From positions 2,356,001 to 2,420,000 of the forward strand of contig NW_025408674.1 of NCBI RefSeq assembly GCF_020360975.1: 64,000 nt of DNA, read 5' to 3'. Origin of the DNA: Hirsutella rhossiliensis. Taxonomy: Eukaryota > Ascomycota > Sordariomycetes > Hypocreales > Ophiocordycipitaceae. The notes under the pieces were generated by a model. The model was not told the DNA's origin. It did not search any database and saw only the letters and a program-made list of their open reading frames with translations. Of this stretch, positions 10,867 to 21,839 are shown in pieces. Made by a program: the position numbers and the translations under genes. How positions within the stretch are numbered: position 1 is the first letter of the stretch; each line of letters starts with the position of its first letter.

Positions 10867-11385
10867 TCGTCTGGTCTGACAAAGTAGACAACGCAAGCCA
10901 TTACGCACAGTTAATTAGGCATGCTGTTGCGTTGGAAAGAGACGGGTCACTGGACAGTTCTAGCCACCCTAGTAAAACAGGAAGGATACTTATCCGGCTG
11001 ATGCTATAATTAGGCCCTCGATGCGGCTGTTTTAGGTTCTTGGCGTTGAGCGGCGCCGGCATGGAGTTCAATGGATTATGGAGGCATGGAGATGAAAAGC
11101 CCCAGAAGGGCTACTTCTTTTTTTCGCGATTGCAATAACAAGGCAGACACTACGAGCTTGAAGAGAACAATGTATTCACTCTATTAAAATCCAACTAAAA
11201 CCTGAAGCGCCCACCTCGACTGTATGTGCATGGTTGCGTCTGTCTACTTACTTGCTCCTCAGCAGCGGACAGCGAGCACAGTGAGGCAGGCCACAGTGGC
11301 GGCGGCCGCAAAGTCAAACCACCTAATGTTGGCAGCACCGCTAGTCCAATCGGCAGGAGTCGGCCTCGGCGAGGCTGAGGGCTGT
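10867..11385. other. Intergenic; 3' flank of the minus-strand secreted-protein gene
   Basis: No independent gene seen. Part of it may belong to the 3' end of the neighbouring gene: on the minus strand around 11275-11345 a frame reads a hydrophobic stretch (FDFAAAATVACLTVLAV then stop). That would suit a GPI-anchor tail if a further intron starts near the GTACGT at about 11450. The phase did not fit with the obvious splice sites, so this is only a possibility. Confidence 0.5.
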
Positions 11386-12312
11386 TTATGGCGGCGTGTA
11401 AGCGGGCCCGTGTGGTTCGCAGCGAGGGAGGGGAGATGTCTTACGTACAGCAGCGCCCTGGGCGCTGTTGCCAGGGTCAGACTCGGAAGAAGGCAAAGAG
11501 GAGCGCATGCTGGTCTCAGGGGCCGATGCCTGAGTAGTTATAACAACGGCAGGCTTGCCGGTGCTGATGGGTGTAGGTGTAGCTTCAGCAGCCTTGGTGG
11601 TCTGGACTGCGGGGGGCACGGTGGAGCTTGTGAGGCGGTCGGCGGGGTTCTTCTCCGGCTCGGATGGCGTCTCCTTGGGAGCGGGAGCCTCATTCTTTTC
11701 TTCGGGGGTCTCTTTCTTTTCTTCAGGGGTCTCTTTCTTTTCTTCGGGGGTCTCTTTCTTTTCTTCAGTGGTCTCTTTCTTTTCTTTGGGGGTCTCTTTC
11801 GTTTCTTCAGGGGTCTCTTTCTTCTCCTCTGAGACCTCCTTCTTCTCCGCAGGGGCCTCTGGCTGAGTCTGGGGCTGATCATTACTCATCTTCTCCTCAG
11901 CAGCTCGAGCTGGACGAGAAGCGGCTGTATAATGGCATTTGTCCTCGATAACGGCCAGCGTTGGATATGGTGTCTTCATGTTACCTTTGACCTTGTCGCA
12001 CTCCAAATACTTGGAGCGCATATCAGGGCCGTCGCACTTGTTCTCTACTTCCCTCCAGTGGCCAACAGCTGAACCTACTCGAGTTATGAGCACAACACAT
12101 AACCAAGGATGCATGGTAGGGCGGGTAACTCTACCGCATTTCATGTGGGCATCGATCTCCTGGGGTGTCAATTTCGAAATGTCAATCCCAGCCGGGGGCC
12201 CCGCCCTCCGAACAAGCGACAGGTAAATGGCCTCTTCCTGTACGACGGGAGCTGCGCTCACAAGGGAGGCCGCAGTAGCCGCCAAGACAGCGAGGGTTGA
12301 AGCGGGATACAT
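11386..12312 (-). CDS. Secreted protein with Cys-containing head and KETPEEK heptad repeats
   Basis: The first about 20 residues (MYPASTLAVLAATAASLVSA) form a clear signal peptide, and LVRRAG shortly after could be a Kex2 processing site. The head has four cysteines (contexts MKCG, NKCDG, LECDK, DKCHY). It is followed by about eight lysine/glutamate/proline-rich heptads (KKETPEE) and then a Ser/Thr/Pro-rich tail. A 60-bp intron with GT-AG ends is likely at 12075-12134. It keeps frame, and removing it leaves an even number of cysteines in the head and joins KCG to SAVGHW, giving 288 residues; unspliced it is 308. No family recognised. Repetitive secreted proteins of this kind are often wall-associated or effector-like in fungi, but that is inference. 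The C-terminus is uncertain. Confidence 0.75.
   Translation of the reverse strand: MYPASTLAVLAATAASLVSAAPVVQEEAIYLSLVRRAGPPAGIDISKLTPQEIDAHMKCGRVTRPTMHPWLCVVLITRVGSAVGHWREVENKCDGPDMRSKYLECDKVKGNMKTPYPTLAVIEDKCHYTAASRPARAAEEKMSNDQPQTQPEAPAEKKEVSEEKKETPEETKETPKEKKETTEEKKETPEEKKETPEEKKETPEEKNEAPAPKETPSEPEKNPADRLTSSTVPPAVQTTKAAEATPTPISTGKPAVVITTQASAPETSMRSSLPSSESDPGNSAQGAAVRKTSPLPRCEPHGPAYTPP
11690..11860 (-). repeat. 21-bp coding minisatellite encoding the KETPEEK heptads
   Basis: About eight 21-bp units in tandem, with the three central units nearly identical and the outer ones diverged (KETPEET, KETPKEK, KETTEEK, KEVSEEK). A period of 21 keeps the reading frame, so copy number can change without breaking the protein. 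Confidence 0.9.
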
Positions 12313-12438
12313 CTTGACAGAAGTAGTGAGAGAGAGCCTTGGTTGCTGAATTGTCGTTTGCCGACGAAGGGATGATTTTTCTTGCTGTCCCAGATGGAAT
12401 AATGCAGGTAAAGATACGAATACAGAGGGGGGGAAGAG

Positions 12439-12449
12439 CTATTTATATA
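12439..12449 (-). promoter_or_regulatory. TATA box of the secreted-protein gene
   Basis: On the minus strand the sequence reads TATATAAATAG, about 127 bp upstream of the start codon at 12312. It is in the range expected for a fungal TATA promoter with a leader of roughly 100 nt. Confidence 0.6.
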
Positions 12450-12572
12450 CAAAACGAACCAAATCGCCAACGCCATATCTCGCGCTTTCGACTCAGTCAG
12501 CCCATGCTGGTCCCAGAGCAGTGTGCGGGATTTTGCCTTGTTTGCAGGCTCTAATCTACGTACTGAACCCAT

Positions 12573-13700
12573 TCATATACACTATGGATAGTGTATAAGC
12601 CGAGTATAAATTAGTGTAATTATGCGAGAGAAGACAAACATATGCCTGGTTCAGACTATATACGTGCAGGCGGTACCTTTCTCGCAAAAGCTACAAGAAC
12701 GTAAGATGAACAGGGATAGAAGCCAAAAGCGGGAAGCCAATACCTTTTATAAATACTCGGTTGGACATGCACACGGACATATGTTACATTTCTGGTAAAG
12801 GCTAAACGAAGGTTGCACCGGGATCATAGCCGAGAACAAAAAGTTGATACCTTTTTACGTTTATGTATGCATAATTGTCAGTTCGCACTTCATAATCAGA
12901 TTTGGAAGGGCGTAGACAACAGGCCAAAAACAGACACGTTTTCCTTCCTTGTTTCTTTAAGCAAGGTAGAAACTAAACGCCACTGGCTCGCAAAGGTATG
13001 TACTACTCCGGTAACACACTGCACTGTCACTTATTACTATATATTTGGTTTCTGCCCTCGTATGTAGTTGGTGAGTTGGAGCAAATCTTAGAAAACTTGG
13101 GATAGGATAAACACGTGAAGAGAAGGAGATTATCGAGGAAACCCCGGACTTGACTATTCATATGATATTTTCAAAGTATAACATATTATATAATCGTTCC
13201 CTTGAGCTATGGAAACCTCGAAAACCCCATAACTCGAGGGGATCAAGCTGATGCATTAATCTCTACTTTTTACATAGCCGAATACCGTCCGTTGTCGTCC
13301 TTTCGTACCTGGCTGTATCTACCAACGAAAAATTTAGCTCTGAGTCTCCACAGCGGATATGGGTCACGAACCATTCATTATATTTGACCATCTGATAAGA
13401 TTAGATGATCTGATAATCACTTTTTAATGGCTCGTACACGTAAGAACTTGCCAGATTCGGGCAGCCTCCGTGATCGAGAACGGCGTGGACATGTTCCTTA
13501 TCGTACTGAAACCCATTTATTGATGGGGGCCCCTGCTGCCAATACTACCCGAACTTACCGAGTTGTAATGCCTACCCACTAAGGATGAACACGCGACAAG
13601 GTTAGGAGATCTGAGAAAGTCCTGTGTTCCGGCTCACAGCTGCTTACTACCCAAAGAAACTCGGAGAAGGTTAAGTGCAGAGTTTTCTCGTGAAAAGTCT
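12573..13700. other. Moderately AT-rich intergenic DNA, no gene seen
   Basis: Only short open frames (up to 84 codons) without recognisable content. It contains several near-palindromic TATAC/GTATA words and lies between the secreted-protein promoter and the hAT element. Confidence 0.55.
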
Positions 13701-13708
13701 GCATGCCG
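13701..13708. repeat. Left 8-bp target-site duplication of the hAT element
   Basis: GCATGCCG directly before the left terminus, repeated exactly at 17027-17034. Eight bases is diagnostic for hAT insertions. Confidence 0.95.
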
Positions 13709-13726
13709 CAGAGTTGGAAATCGATC
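13709..13726 (+). repeat. hAT left terminal inverted repeat
   Basis: 18 bp matching the inverted right end (17009-17026) at 16 of 18 positions. Similarity continues weakly inward through the GATCGATTT words. Confidence 0.88.
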
Positions 13727-13846
13727 TTATAGATCGATTTTCGAGCCTGATCGATCGAATTTTATCGATCGTCACCTTCAATCGATCGATATCGATCGAT
13801 CGCTGTTTGATTCGAATCGATCGACGATCGAATCGATCAATACTAA
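13727..13846. repeat. hAT left subterminal ATCGAT-rich region
   Basis: Roughly ten ATCGAT/CGATCG words in 120 bp, in both orientations because the word is palindromic. hAT transposases typically bind arrays of short subterminal motifs, so these are candidate transposase sites. Confidence 0.8.
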
Positions 13847-13859
13847 AAATCATCCCTAT

Positions 13860-16545
13860 CTAGGTGATCTTGCCCATCAGTTGAAGAACTTGCCTCCAAT
13901 TGTCCCCTTCAAGCAGACCAAGAGGAAGTGTCGGCTGATAGATGCCAGCTTTACTCCAGGAACGAAGACACTGCGCCATCGCCACAATATGGCGTCGTAG
14001 GCGAGATCTCAGTGGTGTTATCATCCTCCCACAGCTGCTAAAATCTCTTTCCGTTCCTGCTGAAGACGACGCGATGGTAAGGTAGTCAACAGCCATATAA
14101 GACAGCCGAGGAAACCGCGCAACACCAACGTCCTTCCACCAAGCGATTGGGTCCGTTTTGTATGCGATATTTTCCACCGGCGGCTCTGATAGGTACTGAT
14201 CAAGCTCGTCCTGTTCTTGCAAGGCGGTTGACTGCTTTGGTCCTTTAATTTGCCGCCCTCGAGGCTCAGGGCAAGCCAATGATCGACTAAACGCCAATCG
14301 ACGCTCAATATAGTCCAAGCCACTATTAGTCGTATCCGCTGAAACACCATCGCAGGATTGCCGATGAGCCATGTTCTTGTACCTCTCTTTCCAGACTGTC
14401 GCTAAGCTTCTCGCATATGTTCTTTCCCACTCCGACGTCTGACGAGACGGGAGTTGGCTCCAAAGCCGTTCCAGAGCGCGCCACTTCTTGCAGGGGTGGA
14501 ACACCACTGCCGCTACATATGCGGTTGAGGTCAGCTTGCTATAGTAGTCGTTCAGCTTCTTCCATCCGAGCTTGATGTAAATCTTCAAAACCCTGCGAGT
14601 TCTTGCGTCCATGTCATTGAACAGGTGAACCTCTTTCATGGTCTGATCTTCGTTCTCTTCGATTATAACTCCTGAACTGCTAGTTCGAGGTGGTCAAGGA
14701 GCATCTCTACCACCGGAAGTACTCATCGAACCCTCCTGACGTGGAGCGTTTACCAGCAATACCCTCGCCCTGGAGTTGCTTCGAGGCGATCTTGAATGGC
14801 TGAAGGATCTTCTGAACCGCAACAACGACCTTCCATTCTTCAAGGGAAAGTTGTTCTTTCAGTATCGCTGGTTTGTCCTGTTCTTTGCCGCCTTTGCCAA
14901 GCCATCGTTCCTCGATGATGGAAAACATCCTGTTCAAAGCCGTACGCTTCAGCAGAGCGCGTGAGGCCATCGCCTCATCGGATTGCCAGCGAGTGCAGAC
15001 GTTTTGAACCCACGTAAGAATAGGTTCAGTAGGAGCGGTTTGCCGTTGAGCTTCGTAAAAGACCTCGAGAGTTGACTGCTCGTTCGAAGAGCAATGCCAA
15101 TATTGTGAAGTTTGCCAAATGGCCCAAACTTGCGGTACTTGTCCACTTCTTCGCCATTGATGATGTCGGGCAGTACGTCCTGATCCTGACTGCCTTCTGG
15201 GACTGTTTCAACCTCGAATCCTTCTTCCATGCTCGGCACACAGAAGTCGTCGTCGGTCGCCAGCTCATTGATAGCGTCGGACAACTGGCGCTGCTCTTCC
15301 TCTTCAGCCACAAAGTCCTTATCGCCCCAATGAGCAAGCAACTCGTTGAAATTATCCCTTTTGCTGCCGTACATCATAGCCCTGACGGCCAGGTTCAGAA
15401 AATGAGGGCGCAGCGGATGCGACGCTCTTCCCTGTCGAAATCGAACTCAGCGGCAAGCGCTTCCACAGCCGTATCATTATTCGTAGCGTTGTCAAGCGTG
15501 TAGTACCCGATTCTGACGCCGGATAACAGTCAAGATTGTCAGCTAACGGACCCAAGAAGTGTTGACTGTGGTTCTATACCTGTCTTCAAGACCAAACGCG
15601 CATATTGTATCTGCAACTTCATCTGCAAGCGCTGCTCCAGTATGGCGTTTCGCGAGAGCCAAAGCCAAGAGGATTCCCCATTGGTTCCAATCTTGGTCGA
15701 TAAAGTGGGCGTTGATACCGAGGAATGATGTGTTTTGTCGGAAGTCCAGCCATCAAAGGTAAAATGAATCATACTTCTCGCTCTTTGAAGCAGCTCGCAA
15801 AGCGGACCAAGAGCGCGATTATACTCATCTAGTAGCAGATTCACAAGCGTTTTGCCAGTTGGTATCTGGCCTTCCTGGAGAGCCGGGTTGTTGTAGAGAA
15901 GGAGTCGTCTGAAGCGCTCAGAGTTTACGACATTAAAGGGGAGGTTATGATATGTAAGCCAGTCGAGCAGGAGCAGTTGATTCATCTTCGGATCGAATAA
16001 CGTATGCAGATTGCTGAGAAGAGTCTGATCTCGAGGGTTCGTCGGATCGGCGCGAAGCATATCAAGCAGGTTCCGTTCTGCACCTCCACTCCCGGTAACT
16101 GAGCCTGCACGTTGTCTAGAAGGTGGCTGACAAGTTAGCGGGCATGATCGAACGACGTGGAGATGGGGTACGGAGAGGTGGCACAAACCACGACTTTGTG
16201 CTCCTTCCTCAGATGTCGGACGACGCTTCCCAGTCGAAGCGATGAAGACGTAATGTGCTGTCTTCGGCCTGTCCCGGAGGAAGCATCTCTCGCAGATCCA
16301 TACGATCTTGTGGGGCCGTGACCTGTTGTCCTTCATTCTGAATCCGAATTGCCACCACCACGTCCGTTCTCGAGAAGGGTCGTGGCAAATCGTGAAGCCG
16401 GGAACCGCCCAAATTTATCAGTCGTCCAAGCTTCATAATCTGGAAACCCCATGGGTGCATATTTAGTTGATGCTGAACTGGTTGTCGGCTCGGAAGGCGG
16501 CGGCGTGGAGGAGGCGATCTCTATGTCCTCATCAAGCGCGTCCAT
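13860..16545 (-). pseudogene. hAT transposase with BED finger and dimerisation domain, frameshifted
   Basis: Reading down from 16545, the N-terminus ([13 protein letters not shown]) leads to a BED-type zinc finger (WICERCF, then paired His) near 16240-16300, the DDE core start [11 protein letters not shown] near 15750, and later [12 protein letters not shown] near 15480. A hAT C-terminal dimerisation domain (13860-14639, with DPIAWWKDVG and SSAGTERDFS) completes it. A likely 67-bp intron at about 15516-15582 joins FGLEDR to IGYYTLDNA. One-base shifts are needed near 15735, 15390, 14715 and 14665, and the BED segment is also out of frame with the N-terminus. Most shifts are explained by single missing bases. 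Inactive as written. Confidence 0.88.
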
Positions 16546-16897
16546 GGTGGGAAACGTCCGTAAACAATGTGGGCGAGGTCAAATCGAAGGGTGCGAGGCT
16601 GATAAGGTCGAATCTGTATGAAGTCTACTCGGACAGGCTGAGGCCCGAAATAATTCCTGGTTGCGACGCGTACTGATTCCGTTGAACGGGGAGGACTTGC
16701 AAACGCAAGAGACGGAGAGATCAATTTACTTTTGTCGACACGCGACGCGCGGCAACAAGATAGATATGACTGGCTGCCTGGGACCCCCGGTCGTTTGCCA
16801 GGGTGTTTGGCAGACGCGTCGGGCGGCAGCATCGTCACGCATCCAACCTACGCAGCCTACCCTGGACACCTTGTATGGACATGGCGAACGACGATCA

Positions 16898-17008
16898 AAT
16901 CGATCGATTGGAGGTTGGATCGATACGATATCGATCGAGCAGGACTTCTAATCGATCGATCGAAATCGAAATCGATTCGATTAATCGATTCGATCAAATC
17001 GATTGTAC
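16898..17008. repeat. hAT right subterminal ATCGAT-rich region
   Basis: Mirror of the left subterminal region: dense ATCGATCGA and TCGATTCGA words over about 110 bp just inside the right inverted repeat. Confidence 0.8.
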
Positions 17009-17026
17009 GATCGATTTCCAAGCCTG
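17009..17026 (-). repeat. hAT right terminal inverted repeat
   Basis: Inverted match to 13709-13726 with two mismatches. Confidence 0.88.
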
Positions 17027-17034
17027 GCATGCCG
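17027..17034. repeat. Right 8-bp target-site duplication of the hAT element
   Basis: GCATGCCG, identical to 13701-13708. Confidence 0.95.
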
Positions 17035-17194
17035 GGGTTTGCTCGGCGCCGAAACCGCCCTCAACTGCTTGGGTAAATTGCTCTCCTTTCTGCCCTGTCC
17101 TCGAACCCTCTTCCTGATGCTCACCTCCTTCTGGCTCTTGCACTGTCTGTCTTTAACGCCGTTTCCATCTGAATATCCCGTACAATCAGCGAAC

Positions 17195-18295
17195 ATGCAC
17201 TCCGTCAGGAACATATGGGTCATTGGCCTGGGTATGGCCGCCGCCGCCGCTGCCCAGCATCAGCCCAAAACCAACAAATCGCCCGAAAACCCGTCAACAT
17301 CCAGCGCAACGGATGATCATATGGGCCCTGCGGCCTTTATGTGGCCACCTGATAGAGTCTGGTCTGGCGACATGGACAACCAGGCCCCTTGTGGCTCCCG
17401 CGCTGCAGCAGGCAACCGGACCAAATTCCCCCTGAGTAGGTCTTCTTCTAATTCGAGAAACGGAGGGTCTCCTCTGCTCTCGAAGTGGCATTCGAACAGT
17501 CGATTCCTGCCCCTCGGCACCACGCCCAGGAGATGAATCCTGGCGGCTAACACATGTCTGATGTAGCCGGCGGCGCGGTTGCTCTCGTTGCGCAGGACGA
17601 CTACTACAACAGCAAAATCAGCATCTCCTACTCGAACGGTATGTGAGCCGGCGTCTTTAGATTTGAATGTCTCAACTCCACTTTGCCCCATGCGCTGCAG
17701 ACGTCCGTCAACTAAAACTACCATGGTTTGAGCAGATCCAAAGACCAACACTGACTTCAGCACCCTCGTCGAGACTACCGACATCAGCGATCTCAACCCC
17801 GGCCACACCTGCGTCCAGATTCCCGACGCGCCCTCGCGCGTCGTTGCCGGCTCCAATGCCACACTGCAGATTATCTACAAGGCTGACTGGGACGCCCCTC
17901 ACAACCAAACATTTTATGCCTGCGCCGACGTCACCTACGTTGTGGCCACCGATTTCAATTCCAAGATTCCCTGCTTCAACGCCACCGAGCCCGGCGACGA
18001 CGACAAAGCTGCGGCCAATGGCGCCAACAAGCCGTCCTCGGGTGGCGCGAGCGGATCGGACAGCTCGCCCAGCTCAGGCAGCTCCTCCAGCTCAGGCGGC
18101 TCAAAGATGGGAGCTGGTGCTATGGCTGGCGTCATCGTCGGCTCACTTGTGGGCGCGTCCATGCTCGCAGCCAGCCTCATCCTGTACCGCCGCCGGCAGC
18201 AGAAGAAGCGCAGCCTGCGTCTTGCCCGCATGGAAGAAAACGCCCGCCGGGGCCAATACCCGTTGGACAAGGTCTCGTCCCAGAGCAGTGTATAA
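17195..18295 (+). CDS. BIM1/X325-like copper-binding-fold surface protein with C-terminal membrane anchor
   Basis: Three exons, 17195-17435, 17567-17638 and 17736-18295, give 290 residues. Both introns have GT-AG ends, intron 1 has a GCTAAC branch site, and the phases agree. A signal peptide (MHSVRNIWVIGLGMAAAAAA) precedes HMGPAAFMWPPDRVWSG, APCGS and FPLTGGAVALVAQ. Further on are LNPGHTCVQIP, AGSNATLQIIY and the YACADVTYV signature typical of the BIM1/X325 family, an LPMO-like fold that binds copper but lacks oxidase activity in studied members. Residues about 185-225 are a Ser/Gly-rich stalk. Then comes one membrane helix (about 230-255), a basic stop-transfer RRRQQKKR and a short cytoplasmic tail, rather than the GPI signal usual in the family. 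Unusually, about 20 extra residues separate the predicted signal cleavage from the His of HMGP; an N-terminal His is the copper ligand in characterised homologues. Family assignment is from memory of its motifs. Confidence 0.85.
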
Positions 18296-21200
18296 CGAGC
18301 TGACACGACATGTAGCTTATGAGGATTGATGACATAGCATGCTTTACAGGGCCTTTTCTTTGATGCGGCATATATAGTAGATAGCCTGGCTCATTAATGA
18401 CCCTTCGGTTGCTTCCTCACATGTACGTGAAACTATGCGTGAACCGCCATGTGATGCTGCACCCGCAGATCTGACACGTTACCGCAGTCACAGGGACAAG
18501 CCAAGCCTGGCTTGCTCTCGCGGCATTGATTGTTGAAGTCGCGCCGCCGACGGCCAAGCTGCCCGATGCCAGAGGCATGGTGCGACGACGCAAAAACCCA
18601 TCGAAAAAGAACAGGACGCATGTGACAATCGTCGAGTCCGTGGACGGCAGCCAAAGAACCGACGCCAGCGATAGATGCAAGACTCGAGGCAAAGGGGATC
18701 GCAAGCAAGCCGGCTCTGATAGGTGCCCAATGGACGGCACGGATATATCGACATGTAAGTTACACCTGCAGTAGGCTCCGTGAGACGGTATATCGCCGTG
18801 ATACATGTGATGTATCCGTCTGCGCCGTCGTCACCTGTAGGCCGGCCTGAACTCACGTGTCCATGATTGCATGTAAATGAAAACACTCGTCGACACGATT
18901 CCGGCAGATGAGAGGGAAAAGGTGCCGTCTCCGGCGCGCGTGAAGCTTGCAGCGGGTAGGGCATCGATCGAGCCTCTGCTTTGCAGGAGCTGGAACGCGA
19001 GGGGGTGTGAAGGCCCGCGAGCAAGAGCCCTCATGTTCGCCAAACAAATCCCGGAACCAACTACTGCAGCGTGCTCATCGCGCGATGCAGGTGTCAGGGT
19101 AGGTTGGGTACCCTCGCATCCATCTGGAAGCATGATTGACACTAGGGTCCGTTTACCTTGCAGGCTGAGGGTCAAGGGCTGCGAGCTGATGCAGTGCCAT
19201 TGGCCGCCTGGGCGGGTGTAAGCCAGCTATTCCTCACGTCGAGCAGCTCAACAGCGTCCGGACCCTAGATATCAGCGCTGCCCTACTTCCTGCCTACTTA
19301 TTACTACTTATCTGTCTGGCTCCGGATGCCGCCGCACACGCCCCCCCGCCGTTTTCCGCGCAAGCATGCGGTGTGACGCATCGATGGGACGACGGCCGCT
19401 GGCAGGCGTCGAATCTGCATCATCAGAAGCCGGGCCGAAGAAACGACGTTTGCTCTGACGACAGCGCCTGCAAGCCTCTGCGCGCGGCGTAACGGGCAAC
19501 GTTTGCGCCAACATGAACGTGGACGTCACCACATGGGCGGCGCCTTGTCGTGCAAAGAACCGCCACAAGAGTGCTTGGACGGCGCGGAGCCCAACCGAGG
19601 GGGAAAAGGAGGAGTCGTGTTTGCGTCGGCAGTCGATGGCGCGCTGTGCCGTCGACTGCCGGCGGCATGAGGTGGCGCGGCTGAGCTTGGAGGTGCTGCT
19701 GGGCAACAGACAAAGAAAGAGTCGGTCAAGGGGAGCAAAGCCTGGGGATGAGCAGGATGCGATGCCTATTTTTGGGGAGGAGCAAGCAGTGCCTTGGTGT
19801 TTTCGACGACTGCTTTTTCCCAGAAGCGGTTAAGAAGCGAACAGGGATTGGCGGCCGGGCATCAATCGTCCGGCTTCCACGGAGCGACGTGTCTGCGGGC
19901 TGTGCCAATCACGGTGACAGGGGCCCCATTCGACAGCGGAGGCGGCCTTGGACATCAATACAGTAGCATCATCGGTTGGGTCGCGAGGGAAGACCTGAAT
20001 GACGAGGCTCGGGCCTGAGTCACTGCCCGCCCTGGATAATGAAACCGAGGCCTCGTTTGCTTCCTGAAATTGGTGGGCAGCAAGGGAAAGCAAGAAGAAG
20101 AAACGAGGGAGAAAAATTTTCCTCTCCAGCTCTTTTTTCCCGCCCCTTGCGAACCGGCTTTGCAAGCCAAGGCCGCAGAAGCAACGTGAAGGAAGGGGCC
20201 CCGATTCAGTCCAAGGGGGAACCAGGAGCACCACACCGACCGCCGCAACTAGCGCCTCGGGTGGCATATAAGCTACAGGATGATATGGCAGTGGTGTCGC
20301 TCTTCTGGAAACCATGGATGCCAGCCAGGGGAGAGGGAAAAAAGGGGCGTGTGTATAGGTGCGGGACCACCACACGCGGGCCGTCTGGAGCGAAAGAGAA
20401 GGAGGGTGTGCTTGTTTGCTTCCCATCGCTTGACACCGCTTCCCCGACACAAGGCTGCTTGCTTGCTGTTGGTGAGGCGAAGGGGGATGAAGAAACCGAA
20501 TCGCCGGAACCTGCGATATGAACCAACAGCAGCTCCCATGCCTTGCAGACACGCCCGCGTACCGATATACTGGACCATGCCCGCCTGCCGGCGGCCCCTG
20601 GGCAAAAGAAGGCTGCGAGCGAAAAGGGGGCCGCCGGTGTAAGTAAGAGGGGGTGTGCGGCGCTCCCCCGGCGCATCAAAGCTCGTCTCTTCCTCCTCGG
20701 CTGCCTCAGGGACCCGACCTCCTGTATTTTCGGGACAGACAGTGGAGGCCAACTTTGACCCCGTACAGTGCGTGCGCTTGGCGGTGCCTGCAGCGGCGCG
20801 GACGGGAGACGGGAGCCGTGAGGAGGGTGCTCCCGCTCCGTGTGTGCCACATCACCGTAGACCTCTCTATCAGAATCGAGCATAGCTCCTCAGGACTGAT
20901 CCTTGACAGCAGCGCCGTAGGGGTCAGGGTGTCTAGCAAGCAAAAGAACCGTACTTCATACACTTGCGAATATATGGATACTGTCCCGTCATCCAGGACG
21001 CTATGCTTCCTCCCTTTCCTCCGGCTCACTTCACGAACCAAGATACACATCGATATAGGCAAACCCAGCACGGATAGAAACCCAAAGGCCGGTCAGAGGT
21101 GCCATGTTCTGGAGGCACATAGGCAGGCAGCCATCGTCACATCACGCCATAAACATCTCAGCGTCGCCCAAGCCACAAGTACTGATATTGGGCACATGAA

Positions 21201-21839
21201 AGGACCACCCCTCTGGACACTTACATAGCTCTCCGGCTCGCAGGCCCCGGATTCCCGGCCCAGAACGGGCCCGGCGCCAATCTCAAGAATTAACGAAGAA
21301 AAAGAAACACGGCCGCCGTGGCGACTCGAACATGCCAACCACAAGGTGCTGGAGGTTGGGACCGACACGCTGGAACCCGAGCGAGCCTCGTCAAGGCTTC
21401 AATCTGCTACCAAGGCGCGCGGCCGCCTGGCCAGCCCCTGCTTGCCCGCCGCCGGCCCCGAGACAGTGTCTTTAGGAGCATGGATGTGGCATCGTCCAAT
21501 ACGGGCGGACACCAAAAACCTGTTGACATGTCTTGTCGTATGCCTAGCCTCGCAATCTCGCCAGTTAGACGTCTCACACACGCACAAAAAGCCAGGGGGG
21601 GCGTGGCCAGAAGACGAAAATTTCGCCTCGACTTAGGGCACAGCGCACAAAGAGGACGAGAAAATTAAGTCAGCTCATGTTGTCGCCAACTTTGGCGGCG
21701 TTAGGCAGCCGTCTCGCGGCCTGTCGTCGCCATGGCCATGGCCCGATGCCGGCCAGCCCGACTCACGAGATGAGGACAAGGCATATAACGAACGCTCGGG
21801 CTACGCAAGCTTTGTAGAACCAGCCCGAAGAGGCCCAAG

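Larger units (their letters stand above)
13709..17026 (-). mobile_element. hAT-superfamily DNA transposon (3318 bp)
   Basis: The ends are CAGAGTTGGAAATCGATC on the left and, inverted, CAGGCTTGGAAATCGATC on the right: an 18-bp imperfect inverted repeat with two mismatches and the usual CAG start. It is flanked by a perfect 8-bp duplication. Both subterminal regions are crowded with ATCGATCGAT words. One minus-strand transposase gene fills the interior but is broken by several frameshifts. No RIP signature is visible. The right end lies 168 bp upstream of the BIM1-like gene's start codon. Confidence 0.95.

Noticed and set aside
20206..20883. 225-codon minus-strand ORF and overlapping frames
   Set aside because: Several mutually overlapping frames of similar length, none with coding character or a recognisable domain.
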